Shown here: positions 1 through 8,440 of the stretch, piece after piece
How positions within the stretch are numbered: position 1 is the stretch's first letter
How the letters are laid out: each line of letters begins with the position of its first letter
Origin: Paractinoplanes ovalisporus
GTDB lineage: Bacteria > Actinomycetota > Actinomycetes > Mycobacteriales > Micromonosporaceae
Length of the DNA stretch: 64,000 nucleotides
Reading direction: 5' to 3'
Assembly (NCBI RefSeq): GCF_016834655.1
Contig: NZ_JAENHP010000027.1
Span: 1 to 64,000 of the forward strand
Program-made: the position numbers and the translations under genes
The notes under the pieces: generated by a model
What the model was told of the DNA's origin: nothing
The model's database searches: none
Seen by the model: only the letters and a program-made list of their open reading frames with translations

Positions 1-1
1 G

Positions 2-798
2 CAGGCGGAACTGGCCGTGGACGAGGCCGAGGCGGCGGTCGCGGGCACGGTGCTCAAGGCGCCGATGGCGGGCACGGTCACCGCGGTCAACGGCACGCTC
101 GGGAGCAGCAGCAGCAGCAGCAGCAGCAGCGGTTCGTCGAGCAGCAGCGGGAGCCAGGCCGGGGGTGGCCAGACCGGCGGAGGCCAGAGCAGCAGCTCCA
201 GCAGCACAAGCAGCAGCAGCGGCTTCATGGAGATCCAGGACCTGACGAAGATGCAGGTCACCGCCGCCTTCGCCGAGGCCGACGCGACCAAGCTCAAGGA
301 GAAGCAGACCGCGACGGTGACGTGGAACGCGCTGAGCGGCACCACGGCGACGGCCAAGGTGGCGGCGGTCGACCCCTCGGCGACGACGTCCAACAACGTG
401 GTGACGTACGGGGTGACGCTCTCGCTGGACAAGGTGCCGACCGGCGCCAAGGCGGGGCAGACGGTCAGCGTCGCCGTGACCACGGGCAGCGTCGAGAACG
501 CGGTCATGGTCAACGCGGCCGCGATCACCACGGTCGGCAACCGGCACTCGGTCACGGTCGTGGCGAACGGGGCCCAGGAGGTACGCCAGGTCGAGATCGG
601 TCTCGAGGGCGACAGCGCCACCCAGATCACCTCCGGGGTCGAGGCGGGCGAACAGGTCCAGCTCACCGCCACGTCGAGCACCACCACCGGCGGCGGCACC
701 CAGGGCGGCTTCCCGGGCGGCGGGGCCGGCTTCCCGGGCGGCGGCAACCTCGGTGGCGGCGGCGCTCCGGGCGGCGGCAACTTCGGCGGGGGCGGGCG

Positions 799-802
<4 letters not shown>
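2..802 (+). CDS. Periplasmic adaptor (MacA/HlyD family) of an ABC efflux system, 5' truncated
   Basis: The frame is open from the window edge, so the N-terminus (signal or membrane anchor) is missing. The segment LKAPMAGTVTAVNG is the second half of a barrel-sandwich (lipoyl-like) domain. It is followed by a Ser/Gly-rich linker of about 40 residues, where the flanking sequence EIQDLTKMQVTAAFAE resumes the beta-barrel domain. The C-terminus is Gly-rich (GGG/FPGGG units). In this family the adaptor links an inner-membrane MacB-type transporter to the cell exterior. The stop overlaps the next ATG (ATGA), and the ABC ATPase and permease follow directly, which supports the assignment. What is exported cannot be read from the sequence. 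Confidence 0.85.
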
Positions 803-1517
<715 letters not shown>

Positions 1518-1521
<4 letters not shown>

Positions 1522-2717
1522 CTTTCTACGAGGTGGTCCGGTTCGCCCTGCGCGGGCTGTCGGCCAACAAACTGCGCTCGTCGCTCACCATGCTCGGCAT
1601 CCTCATCGGGGTGGCCGCGGTGATCCTGCTGGTCGCGGTCGGCAACGGCTCGGCCCAGGCGATCAGCGACCGGATCGAGGCGCTGGGCACCAACACGATC
1701 ACGGTGATGAGCACCGGCCGCGGCGGCTCGAGCAGCACGGCGCTGACCAAGGACATGGCCGACGCGCTGGTCGACCCCGTTCTGGCGCCGGACGTGAAGT
1801 CGGTGTCGCCGGTGGTGAGCTCGTCGGCCACGGTCACGTACGAGGGCACCGACCACGACGTCAGCTCGTTCGTCGGCACCACGCCCGGCTGGTTCACCGC
1901 CTCGAACACCCCGGTCGGCAGCGGCTCGGCGTTCACCGCGGACGACGAGGCCCAGGGCCGGCGGGTGGTGGTGATCGGGCAGACCGTGGCCGAGGAGCTG
2001 TTCCCCGGCGTCGACCCGATCGACAAGCAGGTCACTGTCGGCGGCGCGTTGTTCACCGTGATCGGGGTGCTCGACGAGAAGAGCTCCACCGGCTTCCAGG
2101 ACGCCAACGACACCGCGGTGGCGCCGCTGAGCGCCGTCCGGCAGGTGCTCACCGGCTACGGCTCGCTCAACTCGATCCTGGTCGAGGCGGTCACGCCCGA
2201 CAAGGTCGACGCCGTGCAGTCCGAGGTGTCGGCCGTGCTGAACCAGAAGATGGACGTCGCCGACGGCGCGACCAGCACCCCGTACCGGATCCAGAACGCG
2301 TCCCAGCTGCTCGAGACGCAGACCGAGACCGCCGACACCTTCACCACGCTGCTGGGCGCGGTGGCCGCGATCAGCCTGCTCGTCGGCGGCATCGGCATCA
2401 CCAACATCATGCTGGTCACGGTCACCGAGCGGACCCGCGAGATCGGTATCCGCAAGGCCCTCGGCGCGCCCCGCCGCACGATCCTGACCCAGTTCCTGAT
2501 CGAGGCCACGCTGCTCAGCGTGATCGGCGGCGCCCTCGGGGTCGCGGCCGCGCTGATCGGCAGCAGTTTCGAGATCGTCGGGGTCAAACCGGTGATCGTG
2601 CCCAGCTCGGTCGGGCTCGCCCTGGGCGTGTCCATCGCGATCGGACTGTTCTTCGGCGGCCTGCCCGCCAGCCGCGCCGCCCGCCTGCGTCCCATCGACG
2701 CGCTGCGCTACGAGTGA
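1518..2717 (+). CDS. ABC transporter permease, MacB/FtsX family
   Basis: The product has 399 residues. An N-terminal membrane segment (SLTMLGILIGVAAVILLVAV) is followed by an extracytoplasmic MacB_PCD-type domain. Three C-terminal membrane helices form the FtsX domain, with the family motif TERTREIGIRKALGAPRR before the second. The C-terminal SRAARLRPIDALRYE is the usual ending of MacB-type permeases. The GTG start at 1518 overlaps the ATPase stop (GTGA), and the start residues VTFYEVVRFALRGLSANKLRS match the family N-terminus. Together with the adaptor and ATPase it forms a three-gene efflux operon. Confidence 0.93.
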
Positions 2718-2727
2718 GGACCCCGCT

Positions 2728-3297
2728 GTGACCCGAATGAACGACGACACCGCCGTGATCGAGACCGTGCCCGCCGACGGCCGGCCCGCCGACGACCAGC
2801 GCGACGACGGTCTCGCCGCCGAGCTGGCCCGGGCGGCGCCCCGGCGCTGGTGGAACAAGGGCACGGTGGTGCTCGGCGCGATCGTGCTGCTGGTCGGCGG
2901 TTTCGCCGGCGGCCTGCAGGCGCAGAAACAGTGGGGGACGGCCGACACGCCGGCCGGCGCCGGGGCCCGAGCGTTCGGCGGCGGCGGGCAGAACCGGGCC
3001 GGCTACGGCGCCGCGGGCGGCATGCCGAACTTCGGCGGGCAGGCTCCGGGCGCGGCCACCACCAGCGCGGCGGCGGCCGCCACGACCGGCAAGGTCAAGC
3101 TGGTCAACGGCACGACGATCTATGTGGAGACATCGGACGGCTCGGTGGTGACGGTCAAGACCGACGGCAAGACGTCGGTGTCGACGGCCACCAAGGGCAA
3201 GGTCTCCGACGTCAAGGCCGGCCAGTCGGTGACGATCCAGGGCAGCACCGGCGCGGACGGCACGGTCACCGCGACTTCGGTGACAGCGGCGAAGTAG
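2728..3297 (+). CDS. Membrane-anchored protein with C-terminal OB-like domain (DUF5666-like)
   Basis: The product has 189 residues and starts at GTG 2728, with GAGGA nine bases upstream. About 45 cytoplasmic residues precede one membrane helix (GTVVLGAIVLLVGGFAGGL). A Gly/Ala-rich spacer follows, then a beta-rich module of about 70 residues (KLVNGTTIYVETSDGSVVTV ... VTIQGST) like the small OB-fold DUF5666 domains that often accompany MacAB-type operons. It lies 10 bp after the permease and is probably its operon partner. Its last codons and stop are repeated six-fold downstream. The exact function is unknown, and the domain call rests on pattern only. Confidence 0.75.
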   Translation: MTRMNDDTAVIETVPADGRPADDQRDDGLAAELARAAPRRWWNKGTVVLGAIVLLVGGFAGGLQAQKQWGTADTPAGAGARAFGGGGQNRAGYGAAGGMPNFGGQAPGAATTSAAAAATTGKVKLVNGTTIYVETSDGSVVTVKTDGKTSVSTATKGKVSDVKAGQSVTIQGSTGADGTVTATSVTAAK

Positions 3298-3538
3298 CCG
3301 GGACGGTCACTGCTGCGTCGGTGGCGGCGGAGAAGTAGCCGGGACGGTCACTGCTGCGTCGGTGGCGGTGGCGAAGTAGTCGGGACGGTCACTGCTGCGT
3401 CGGTGGCGGTGGCGAAGTAGCCGGGACGGTCACTGCTGCGTCGGTGGCGGTGGCGAAGTAGTCGGGACGGTCACTGCTGCGTCGGTGGCGGTGGCGAAGT
3501 AGTCGGGACGGTTATCGCTGCGTCGGTGGCGGCGGCGT
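3291..3538. repeat. 41-bp tandem array copied from the 3' end of the preceding gene
   Basis: The element GAAGTAG recurs at 3291, 3332, 3373, 3414, 3455 and 3496, an exact 41-bp period. A seventh partial unit ends near 3538. Each unit reads ...GACGGTCACTGCTGCGTCGG...GAAGTAG. This aligns with the last 39 bases of the preceding coding sequence, which encode GTVTATSVTAAK and the stop. Because 41 is not a multiple of three, successive copies place the same terminal peptide plus TAG in different reading frames. Confidence 0.93.
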
Positions 3539-3586
3539 GAGGCGGACGGGGGACGCGGAAGCGAGGCCGCGTCCCCCGTTCCGGGC

Positions 3587-4306
3587 TCACTGCGGGACGG
3601 CGGCCAGGGCGGCCTTCATCTGCGCGACCGAGGAGGCGACCCGGCCCATGCCGTCGGCGAGGTCGGGGACCTGGCGGTTGGCCAGGGTGCCGGCCCGCAC
3701 GTTGGCGGTGATCAGGGCGCCCTGCGCGCTGAGGTCGGCGCCGCCGGTGGCGCGGCCGATGTTGTGCTCCCAGATGTCGTTGACGCAGCCCCGCACCTGC
3801 TTGGCGATCTCGGCGGAGAGCCACTTCTTGTCGTCGTCGGTCAGTGCCACGGGAATGTCCTCCAGGTGCCAGGAGGCCGTCGAGGCCTCGAGTTCGGTCT
3901 TGTAGGAAGCGGAGAAGTGCGCGTGGTTGGTGTGCGGGTCGTCGCCGTCGTAGTCGGCGCGCTTCCAGTCGTTCGACGCCTCCCAGATGCGCTCGTTGAA
4001 GATGATGTAGCGCAGCCGCCGCTCGGCGCCGGAGCGGCAGCGGCCCAGCAGGAACTGCACGACGGTCTCCATGCTCACGGCGGGCAGCCGTAGCTCGCTG
4101 TCGACGTCGAGGGCGTGCACCTCGTTGACGTCGTCGGCGTCGCGGTGCCGCAGGAACTTGGAGTCCTCGTCCGGGGTGTGGTCCGACGTCGAGTCGTGGT
4201 TCTCGTCGCCGATCGTTCCTTCCGCGCCCTTCCGCCGCCGCGGCGCGAGCTCGTTGAACTCGGCGCGCAGCCGGAGCAGACAGGGCACCACGATCCATTC
4301 CGACAT
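3587..4306 (-). CDS. Conserved protein with peptidase-M15-like motifs
   Basis: The product has 239 residues. The start at 4306 is chosen because GAGGTG lies just upstream and the N-terminus MSEWIVVPCLLRLRAEFNEL looks native; the frame stays open further upstream with low-complexity Ser. No signal peptide is visible. The pattern SDHTPDEDSK ... EVHALDVDSEL ... DDPHTNHAHFSASYK resembles the H..D..HxH zinc-ligand arrangement of D-Ala-D-Ala/L,D-type M15 peptidases and phage endolysins. The C-terminal 60 residues form a helical region. Related proteins are, to my knowledge, annotated only as hypothetical. The gene is divergent from the small Tat lipoprotein. Peptidase activity is inference. Confidence 0.7.
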   Translation of the reverse strand: MSEWIVVPCLLRLRAEFNELAPRRRKGAEGTIGDENHDSTSDHTPDEDSKFLRHRDADDVNEVHALDVDSELRLPAVSMETVVQFLLGRCRSGAERRLRYIIFNERIWEASNDWKRADYDGDDPHTNHAHFSASYKTELEASTASWHLEDIPVALTDDDKKWLSAEIAKQVRGCVNDIWEHNIGRATGGADLSAQGALITANVRAGTLANRQVPDLADGMGRVASSVAQMKAALAAVPQ

Positions 4307-4397
4307 GGTCACCTCGCGTGTGTGTCTGTTGCGGTCTGCGCGGAAGGGCGGTGACAGACCTCCCCGGATACGTCGGCTCGCTGACACAATGCGGGGC

Positions 4398-4571
4398 ATG
4401 GACGAAGCGACTCGTGAACGGGACGACACCGGCGGGGCCGGGATCAACCGGCGTGCCTTCTTCGGCCGGGCGCTGCTGCTGGCGGGCGGCGCGGCCACCG
4501 TGCTGACTCTCTCGGGCTGCCCGGGCGGGGACGGCGACGACGATGACGACGACGGTGACGACGACGACTGA
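4398..4571 (+). CDS. Tiny Tat-exported lipoprotein with poly-Asp tail
   Basis: The product has 57 residues. It carries a twin-arginine signal (NRRAFFGRALLLAGGAATVL) followed by a lipobox (LSGC), so it should be exported folded and lipidated at Cys 40 or so. The mature part is only about 17 residues and almost entirely Gly and Asp (GGDGDDDDDDGDDDD). Such an anionic tag could bind Ca2+ or other cations or sit in the wall, but that is speculation. The tail codons and the TGA are repeated three times downstream. Confidence 0.7.
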   Translation: MDEATRERDDTGGAGINRRAFFGRALLLAGGAATVLTLSGCPGGDGDDDDDDGDDDD

Positions 4572-4704
4572 GCCGGCACGCCGGTCGCGGTGAGGCGACG
4601 TGGGTGACGACGACTGACCCGCCGCGCCTGCCGCGGTGACGCGACGACGACGAGGGTGACGACGACTGATCCGTGCGCCTATCGCGGTGATAGGTGACGA
4701 CTGA
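4555..4704. repeat. Degenerate tandem copies of the 3' end of the Tat lipoprotein gene
   Basis: The gene ends GGTGACGACGACGACTGA (stop at 4569-4571). The string GTGACGACGACTGA returns with its TGA at 4615-4617 and 4667-4669, and shortened with TGA at 4702-4704. The spacers share a GCCG/GCCT...CGCGGTGA core. Stop-to-stop distances are 46, 52 and 35 bp. This parallels the 41-bp array 1.2 kb upstream. Confidence 0.8.
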
Positions 4705-4790
4705 TATGGCGTTGTCATATGTGAATCCATTGATGCATCGCCCCGCCGCTTCTTAGTCTGAGTCGGGCTCGGACCTGGGGAGGGGCAAGC

Positions 4791-7769
4791 GTGCAGTCCG
4801 ACGTGAGTGCCCTGCGAGGCCGAGGCGAGATTCTCGCGACGATCGAGAACCGCCTCGGCGTGGGCGGTGGGGTCGCCCTGCACGGACCGGCCGGGATCGG
4901 CCGGACGGCGCTGCTCGACGCGGTCGCCACGGCGGCCGGCGCCCGGGGTGAGCTGGTCGTCCGCTTGCGCCCGGTGCGTTCCGAGCGCCGCATTCCGTAC
5001 GCGGGAATCGCCGACCTGATGGCGCAGCTCCCGCAGTCGGCGGGATTCGATCTGCCACCCGCCCAACGGGCCGCGCTCGCCGCCCTGAGGCAGGGTCTGC
5101 CGCCGCGCGCCGGTGCCGCCGCGCTCGCCCGGCGCCTCGTCCTGCCGCTGCTGCTGGCCCGCTGCGCCCGCAGCCGGCCGGTTCTGATCGTGGTCGACGA
5201 CTGCCAGTGGCTTGACGCCGAGTCGGCCGAGCTGATCGCGTTCGCCATGCGCCGCCGTCCCGGCCCCCGCGTCCGGGTGATCGCCGCCGAGCGCCGCCCC
5301 GAGCCGTACGAAGGCCGCCCCGAGCCGTACAAAGCCCGCACCGAGCCATACGAAGGCCGCACCGAGCCATACGACGGCCGCCCCGAGCCGTACAAAGCCC
5401 GCACCGAGCCATACGAAGGCCGCCCCGAGCTGCACAAAGGCCACCCCGAGCCGTACGAACGCCACCCCGAGCCGTACAAAGGCCGCACCGGACCGTCCGA
5501 GCGCCGCACCGGACCGTCCGGGCATCGCCCCGAGTCGACCGGGCGCCGCCGTGCCGTCCGGCTCTGCCCGGCGCCTGCCCTCGAACTGGCCGTGCCCCCG
5601 CTCGACGCCGACGACCTGACCGAACTGCTGGAGGCCCACGGCCTGGGCTGCCGCACGGCGAGCCGCCTGCACGAGGCCAGCGCGGGCAACCCGTTCCTGG
5701 CCCTCGCCCTCGCCGCGGCCCAGCCGTCGGGCGAGGCATGGCGCCCGGCGCCGCTGCCCGAGGCCGTCCGTGACCTGCTGCGCGACCGGCTTGCGGCCCT
5801 GCCCGCCGAGGCCCTGCGCACCCTGCTGGTGGCCGCGCTCGCGACCGACCCCACGGTCACCGTGCTGCTGCGGGCGGGCTGCGAGGACGCCGTACGGGAC
5901 CTGCGCCTGGCCACCGCGGCCGGAGTCGTCGCCGTCGACCGTGAGTCCGTCCGTTTCACCCCGCCCCTGCTCGCCACCGTGATCGCCGAGGACGCCCCGG
6001 CCGGGCTGCGCACCGAGGCCCACACCGCGCTCGCGGCCGGCGCCGTCGACCCCGTCCAGGCCCTGCGGCACCGGGCGATGCGCAGCTCGGTGCCGGACGC
6101 GTCGGTCGCCCGCTCGCTGGCCGAGGCGGCCGCCCGCGCCCCCGGCCGCCGGGCCGCCGAGCTCTATCTGCTCGCCGCCGACCGGTGCCCGCACACCCAT
6201 GCCGCCCGCCGCGTCGACTGGCTGGTCGAGGCCGCCCGCAGCGGGCTCGCCGGCGGAGCGGCCGACCTGGCCGGCCGGGCCGCCGAGGCGGTGCTGGCCG
6301 CCGACGCCCCGGCCCGGCACCGGGTGTGCGCCCGGCTGGTGCTGATCGACCTGGCCGGGCAGGGGCTGGCCGAGATGGGGGAGATGTTCGCGGCCGCGCA
6401 GGCCGAGGCCGGGGACGACCCGGCCCTGCGCGCCCCGGTGCTGCTGCGGCTCACCTGGGCCTCGCTGCTGCGCGGCGACCCGGACCGCGCCGCCGACGAG
6501 GCCGCCCGCACAGCCCTGGCCGCCCGCCGGGCCGGCGACCCGACCACCGAGGCCATGGCGCTGAGTGTGCTGGCCCAGATCGAACGTCTGCGCGGCGAGC
6601 CCGGCTGGTCCGACACCCTCACCCAGGCCCTCGTGCTGCCGGCCAACCCGGCGCCGGACTGGCTGCACTACGGCCCGCGCTATGTGGCGGCCCGGTTCGC
6701 CATGATGGACGACCGGCTCGACGAGGCCCGGGCCGCCCTGCTCGGCCTGCTGGCGGTGGCCGAGCGCGACCGCATCGGCGAGGCCCGGGTCGAGGTGCTG
6801 CGCAGCCTGTCCGAGGTGGCCACCCGGGCCGGGCGCTGCCGGGAGGCGTTGAACTACGCCCACCGCGCCGTCCGGGCCGCCCAGCGGGCCGGTCTGAGCC
6901 CCGGTCCGACCTGGTTCACGGCCGCCATCGCCGAGCTGGCGGGCGGCAGCCTGGCCGCGGCCACCGGTTTCGCCCGCCGGGGGGTGCGCGCCTCCGAACA
7001 GGAGGGCGACACCCTCTATCTGCGCCGCAACCTGCACGCCCTGGGCCAGGCCGAACTGAGGGCGGGGGAGACCCGGGCCGGGGTGGCGGCGCTGCGCCGG
7101 CTGCGTGACCTCGAGGCCGGTTCCGGCGGGGCCGACCCGATGATCGTGCGCTGGCACGCCGACCTGGCCGGTGGCCTGGCCGCGCTCGGCGAGCACGACG
7201 AGGCGGTGGCGACGCTGGCCGCGGCGAGGGCGGCGGCCGACCGGCTGGGCGACAACCCGGGGCTGGCCAGCTATCTGGACCGGGCCGCGGCGGTGGTGCT
7301 CAGCGAGAGCGGGCAGGTCGACTCGGCCGTGCTGCTGTCGGCCTCGGCGGCCCAGCATTTCGAGCAGCTGCACCAGCCGCTCGAACAGGCCCATTCGCTG
7401 CTCGTGCAGGGCAGCGCCGAGCGGCGGCGCCGCCGGTACGCGGCCGCCCGCCTCGCGATCGGGGCCGCGCTGACCATCTTCCTGGCCGCCGACGCCAAGC
7501 CGTGGGCCGAGCAGACCGAGCGGGCCCTGGCCGGCACCTCGGCCGCGGGCACGCCGATCGATCTCGGACTGACCTCGACCGAGCTGCGCATCGCCGGGCT
7601 GGTGCGCGACGGCGCGAGCAACCGGGAGATCGCCGGGCGGCTCTATCTGAGCGTGAAGACGGTGGAGGCGACGCTGACCCGCATCTACCGCAAACTGGGC
7701 GTGCGGTCGCGGACCCAGCTGTCGTCCCGTCTGCCCACAGTGGTGGCCGAAGTCACCACGAGTGTCTGA
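4791..7769 (+). CDS. LuxR-family ATP-binding transcriptional regulator (LAL type)
   Basis: The product has 992 residues, normal for LAL (large ATP-binding LuxR) regulators, starting at GTG 4791 after GGGGAGGGG. The N-terminal AAA/STAND domain has a P-loop GPAGIGRT at residues 32-39, where the usual Lys is Arg. A Walker B-like LIVVDDCQWLD lies near residue 132. A TPR-like helical middle follows. The C-terminal LuxR HTH reads LTSTELRIAGLVRDGASNRE then SVKTVEATLTRIYRKLGVRS. A block of twelve 7-residue repeats (EPYEGRP-like, about residues 171-254) interrupts the ATPase domain. Such regulators usually control catabolic or secondary-metabolism genes; the target here is unknown. Confidence 0.92.
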   Translation: MQSDVSALRGRGEILATIENRLGVGGGVALHGPAGIGRTALLDAVATAAGARGELVVRLRPVRSERRIPYAGIADLMAQLPQSAGFDLPPAQRAALAALRQGLPPRAGAAALARRLVLPLLLARCARSRPVLIVVDDCQWLDAESAELIAFAMRRRPGPRVRVIAAERRPEPYEGRPEPYKARTEPYEGRTEPYDGRPEPYKARTEPYEGRPELHKGHPEPYERHPEPYKGRTGPSERRTGPSGHRPESTGRRRAVRLCPAPALELAVPPLDADDLTELLEAHGLGCRTASRLHEASAGNPFLALALAAAQPSGEAWRPAPLPEAVRDLLRDRLAALPAEALRTLLVAALATDPTVTVLLRAGCEDAVRDLRLATAAGVVAVDRESVRFTPPLLATVIAEDAPAGLRTEAHTALAAGAVDPVQALRHRAMRSSVPDASVARSLAEAAARAPGRRAAELYLLAADRCPHTHAARRVDWLVEAARSGLAGGAADLAGRAAEAVLAADAPARHRVCARLVLIDLAGQGLAEMGEMFAAAQAEAGDDPALRAPVLLRLTWASLLRGDPDRAADEAARTALAARRAGDPTTEAMALSVLAQIERLRGEPGWSDTLTQALVLPANPAPDWLHYGPRYVAARFAMMDDRLDEARAALLGLLAVAERDRIGEARVEVLRSLSEVATRAGRCREALNYAHRAVRAAQRAGLSPGPTWFTAAIAELAGGSLAAATGFARRGVRASEQEGDTLYLRRNLHALGQAELRAGETRAGVAALRRLRDLEAGSGGADPMIVRWHADLAGGLAALGEHDEAVATLAAARAAADRLGDNPGLASYLDRAAAVVLSESGQVDSAVLLSASAAQHFEQLHQPLEQAHSLLVQGSAERRRRRYAAARLAIGAALTIFLAADAKPWAEQTERALAGTSAAGTPIDLGLTSTELRIAGLVRDGASNREIAGRLYLSVKTVEATLTRIYRKLGVRSRTQLSSRLPTVVAEVTTSV
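5301..5552 (+). repeat. 21-bp in-frame minisatellite inside the LAL regulator
   Basis: About twelve consecutive 21-bp units (GAGCCGTACGAAGGCCGCCCC-like) encode heptads such as EPYEGRP, EPYKART, EPYDGRP and EPYERHP, decaying to GPSERRT, GPSGHRP and ESTGRRR. The first seven are the most alike. The block follows the beta-strand RVRVIAAERR of the ATPase domain and precedes the strand VRLCPAPALELAVPPL, so it is a loop insertion. Confidence 0.92.
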
Positions 7770-7939
7770 CCAGCCACTTCGGCACTCAGAGTGACCCCGG
7801 CAACAGGATTTCCGTGGCCGCCATCACTTCCGTCTTCCAAGTTTTACCTGCTCGATTTGGGTATGAAGCGCCGCCCGCGGATCGTTGTACAGGAAGGCGA
7901 CGAGGCCTATCGCCATCACTATCCGTTAAGGAGACGGCC

Positions 7940-8197
7940 ATGCAGTTCACGACCACGCTTCGCGACGCGCGTACGGCGTTGGCGAACCGGCGCACGATGC
8001 GCGTCGCTCACCGCCGGCTCGCCGAGGAGCTGGCGTCGTTCCGTACCACCGCCGAGCGCGCCGAGATCGACGAGCTCCTCAGCCGGCACAGCGCCGAGGA
8101 GACCGAGCAGATCCGCGCGATCCTCTACCGCCAGGACGTCGAGCGTCAGCAGAGCAGCGGACGCCAGACCGCCGGTCTGGGCGGCTACCGGGGCTGA
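7940..8197 (+). CDS. Small conserved helical protein of unknown function
   Basis: The product has 85 residues, starting at ATG 7940 behind a strong ribosome site (AAGGAG, eight bases upstream). The sequence is Arg/Glu/Ala-rich and predicted all-helical (RTMRVAHRRLAEELASFRTT AERAEIDELL split across two helices), ending in a Gly-rich tail. No signal peptide, membrane segment or metal motif is visible. It stands alone between the LAL regulator and a terminator, transcribed in the same direction as the regulator. I do not recognise a function. Confidence 0.75.
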   Translation: MQFTTTLRDARTALANRRTMRVAHRRLAEELASFRTTAERAEIDELLSRHSAEETEQIRAILYRQDVERQQSSGRQTAGLGGYRG

Positions 8198-8207
8198 CCC
8201 AGCCCAC

Positions 8208-8270
8208 CGGGCCGGTTCGCCGGCCCGCCAGACTTCGACGCGGCCCCCGGGGGAAATCCCTCCGGGGGCC
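8208..8270. terminator. Two GC-rich hairpins between convergent genes
   Basis: The first hairpin is CGGGCCGG-TTCG-CCGGCCCG (8208-8227), an 8-bp perfect stem with a stable UUCG-type loop. The second is GGCCCCCGG (8242-8250) pairing with CCGGGGGCC (8262-8270) across an 11-base loop. Neither is followed by a clear T-run, as is common for actinobacterial terminators. They lie between the small + strand gene and the - strand terC. Confidence 0.7.
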
Positions 8271-8280
8271 GTTCGCTGCC

Positions 8281-8440
8281 TCAGCGGTGTTCTTGCCGTG
8301 CGCTCTGACGTCGGGCCGGCTGTGAAGCCGTCAGTGGCGTTCCCTTGGCGTGCGCCCTGACGTCGGCCGGCCGGCGCGAAGCCGTCAGTGGCGTTCCTTG
8401 TCGTGGGCGCGCAGGCTGCCCGCGTGGGCCTTGACGTCGG
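8281..8440. repeat. Degenerate duplicates of the terC 3' end
   Basis: The terC stop on the minus strand begins at + strand 8385 (TCAGTGGCGTTCC...). The same string restarts at 8331 (TCAGTGGCGTTCCC) and 8281 (TCAGCGGTGTTCT). Each continues to the GACGTCGG element found inside the gene. Both copies lack an internal stretch of about 20 bp. On the minus strand they would encode DVRAHAKG... and DVRAHGKN..., matching DVKAHAG/RAHDKERH of TerC. Confidence 0.82.

Noticed and set aside
3291-3538. Direct-repeat array that might be a CRISPR
   Set aside because: Units are contiguous with no unique spacers, and no cas genes are present. The same holds for the arrays at 29648, 31259, 31953, 56206 and 61285.
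3471-7394. Very long open frame on the minus strand opposite the LAL regulator, with hydrophilic Gly/Arg/Gln-rich translation
   Set aside because: It is the antisense shadow of a high-GC gene. Its composition is unlike any protein family and it crosses other genes and repeat arrays.
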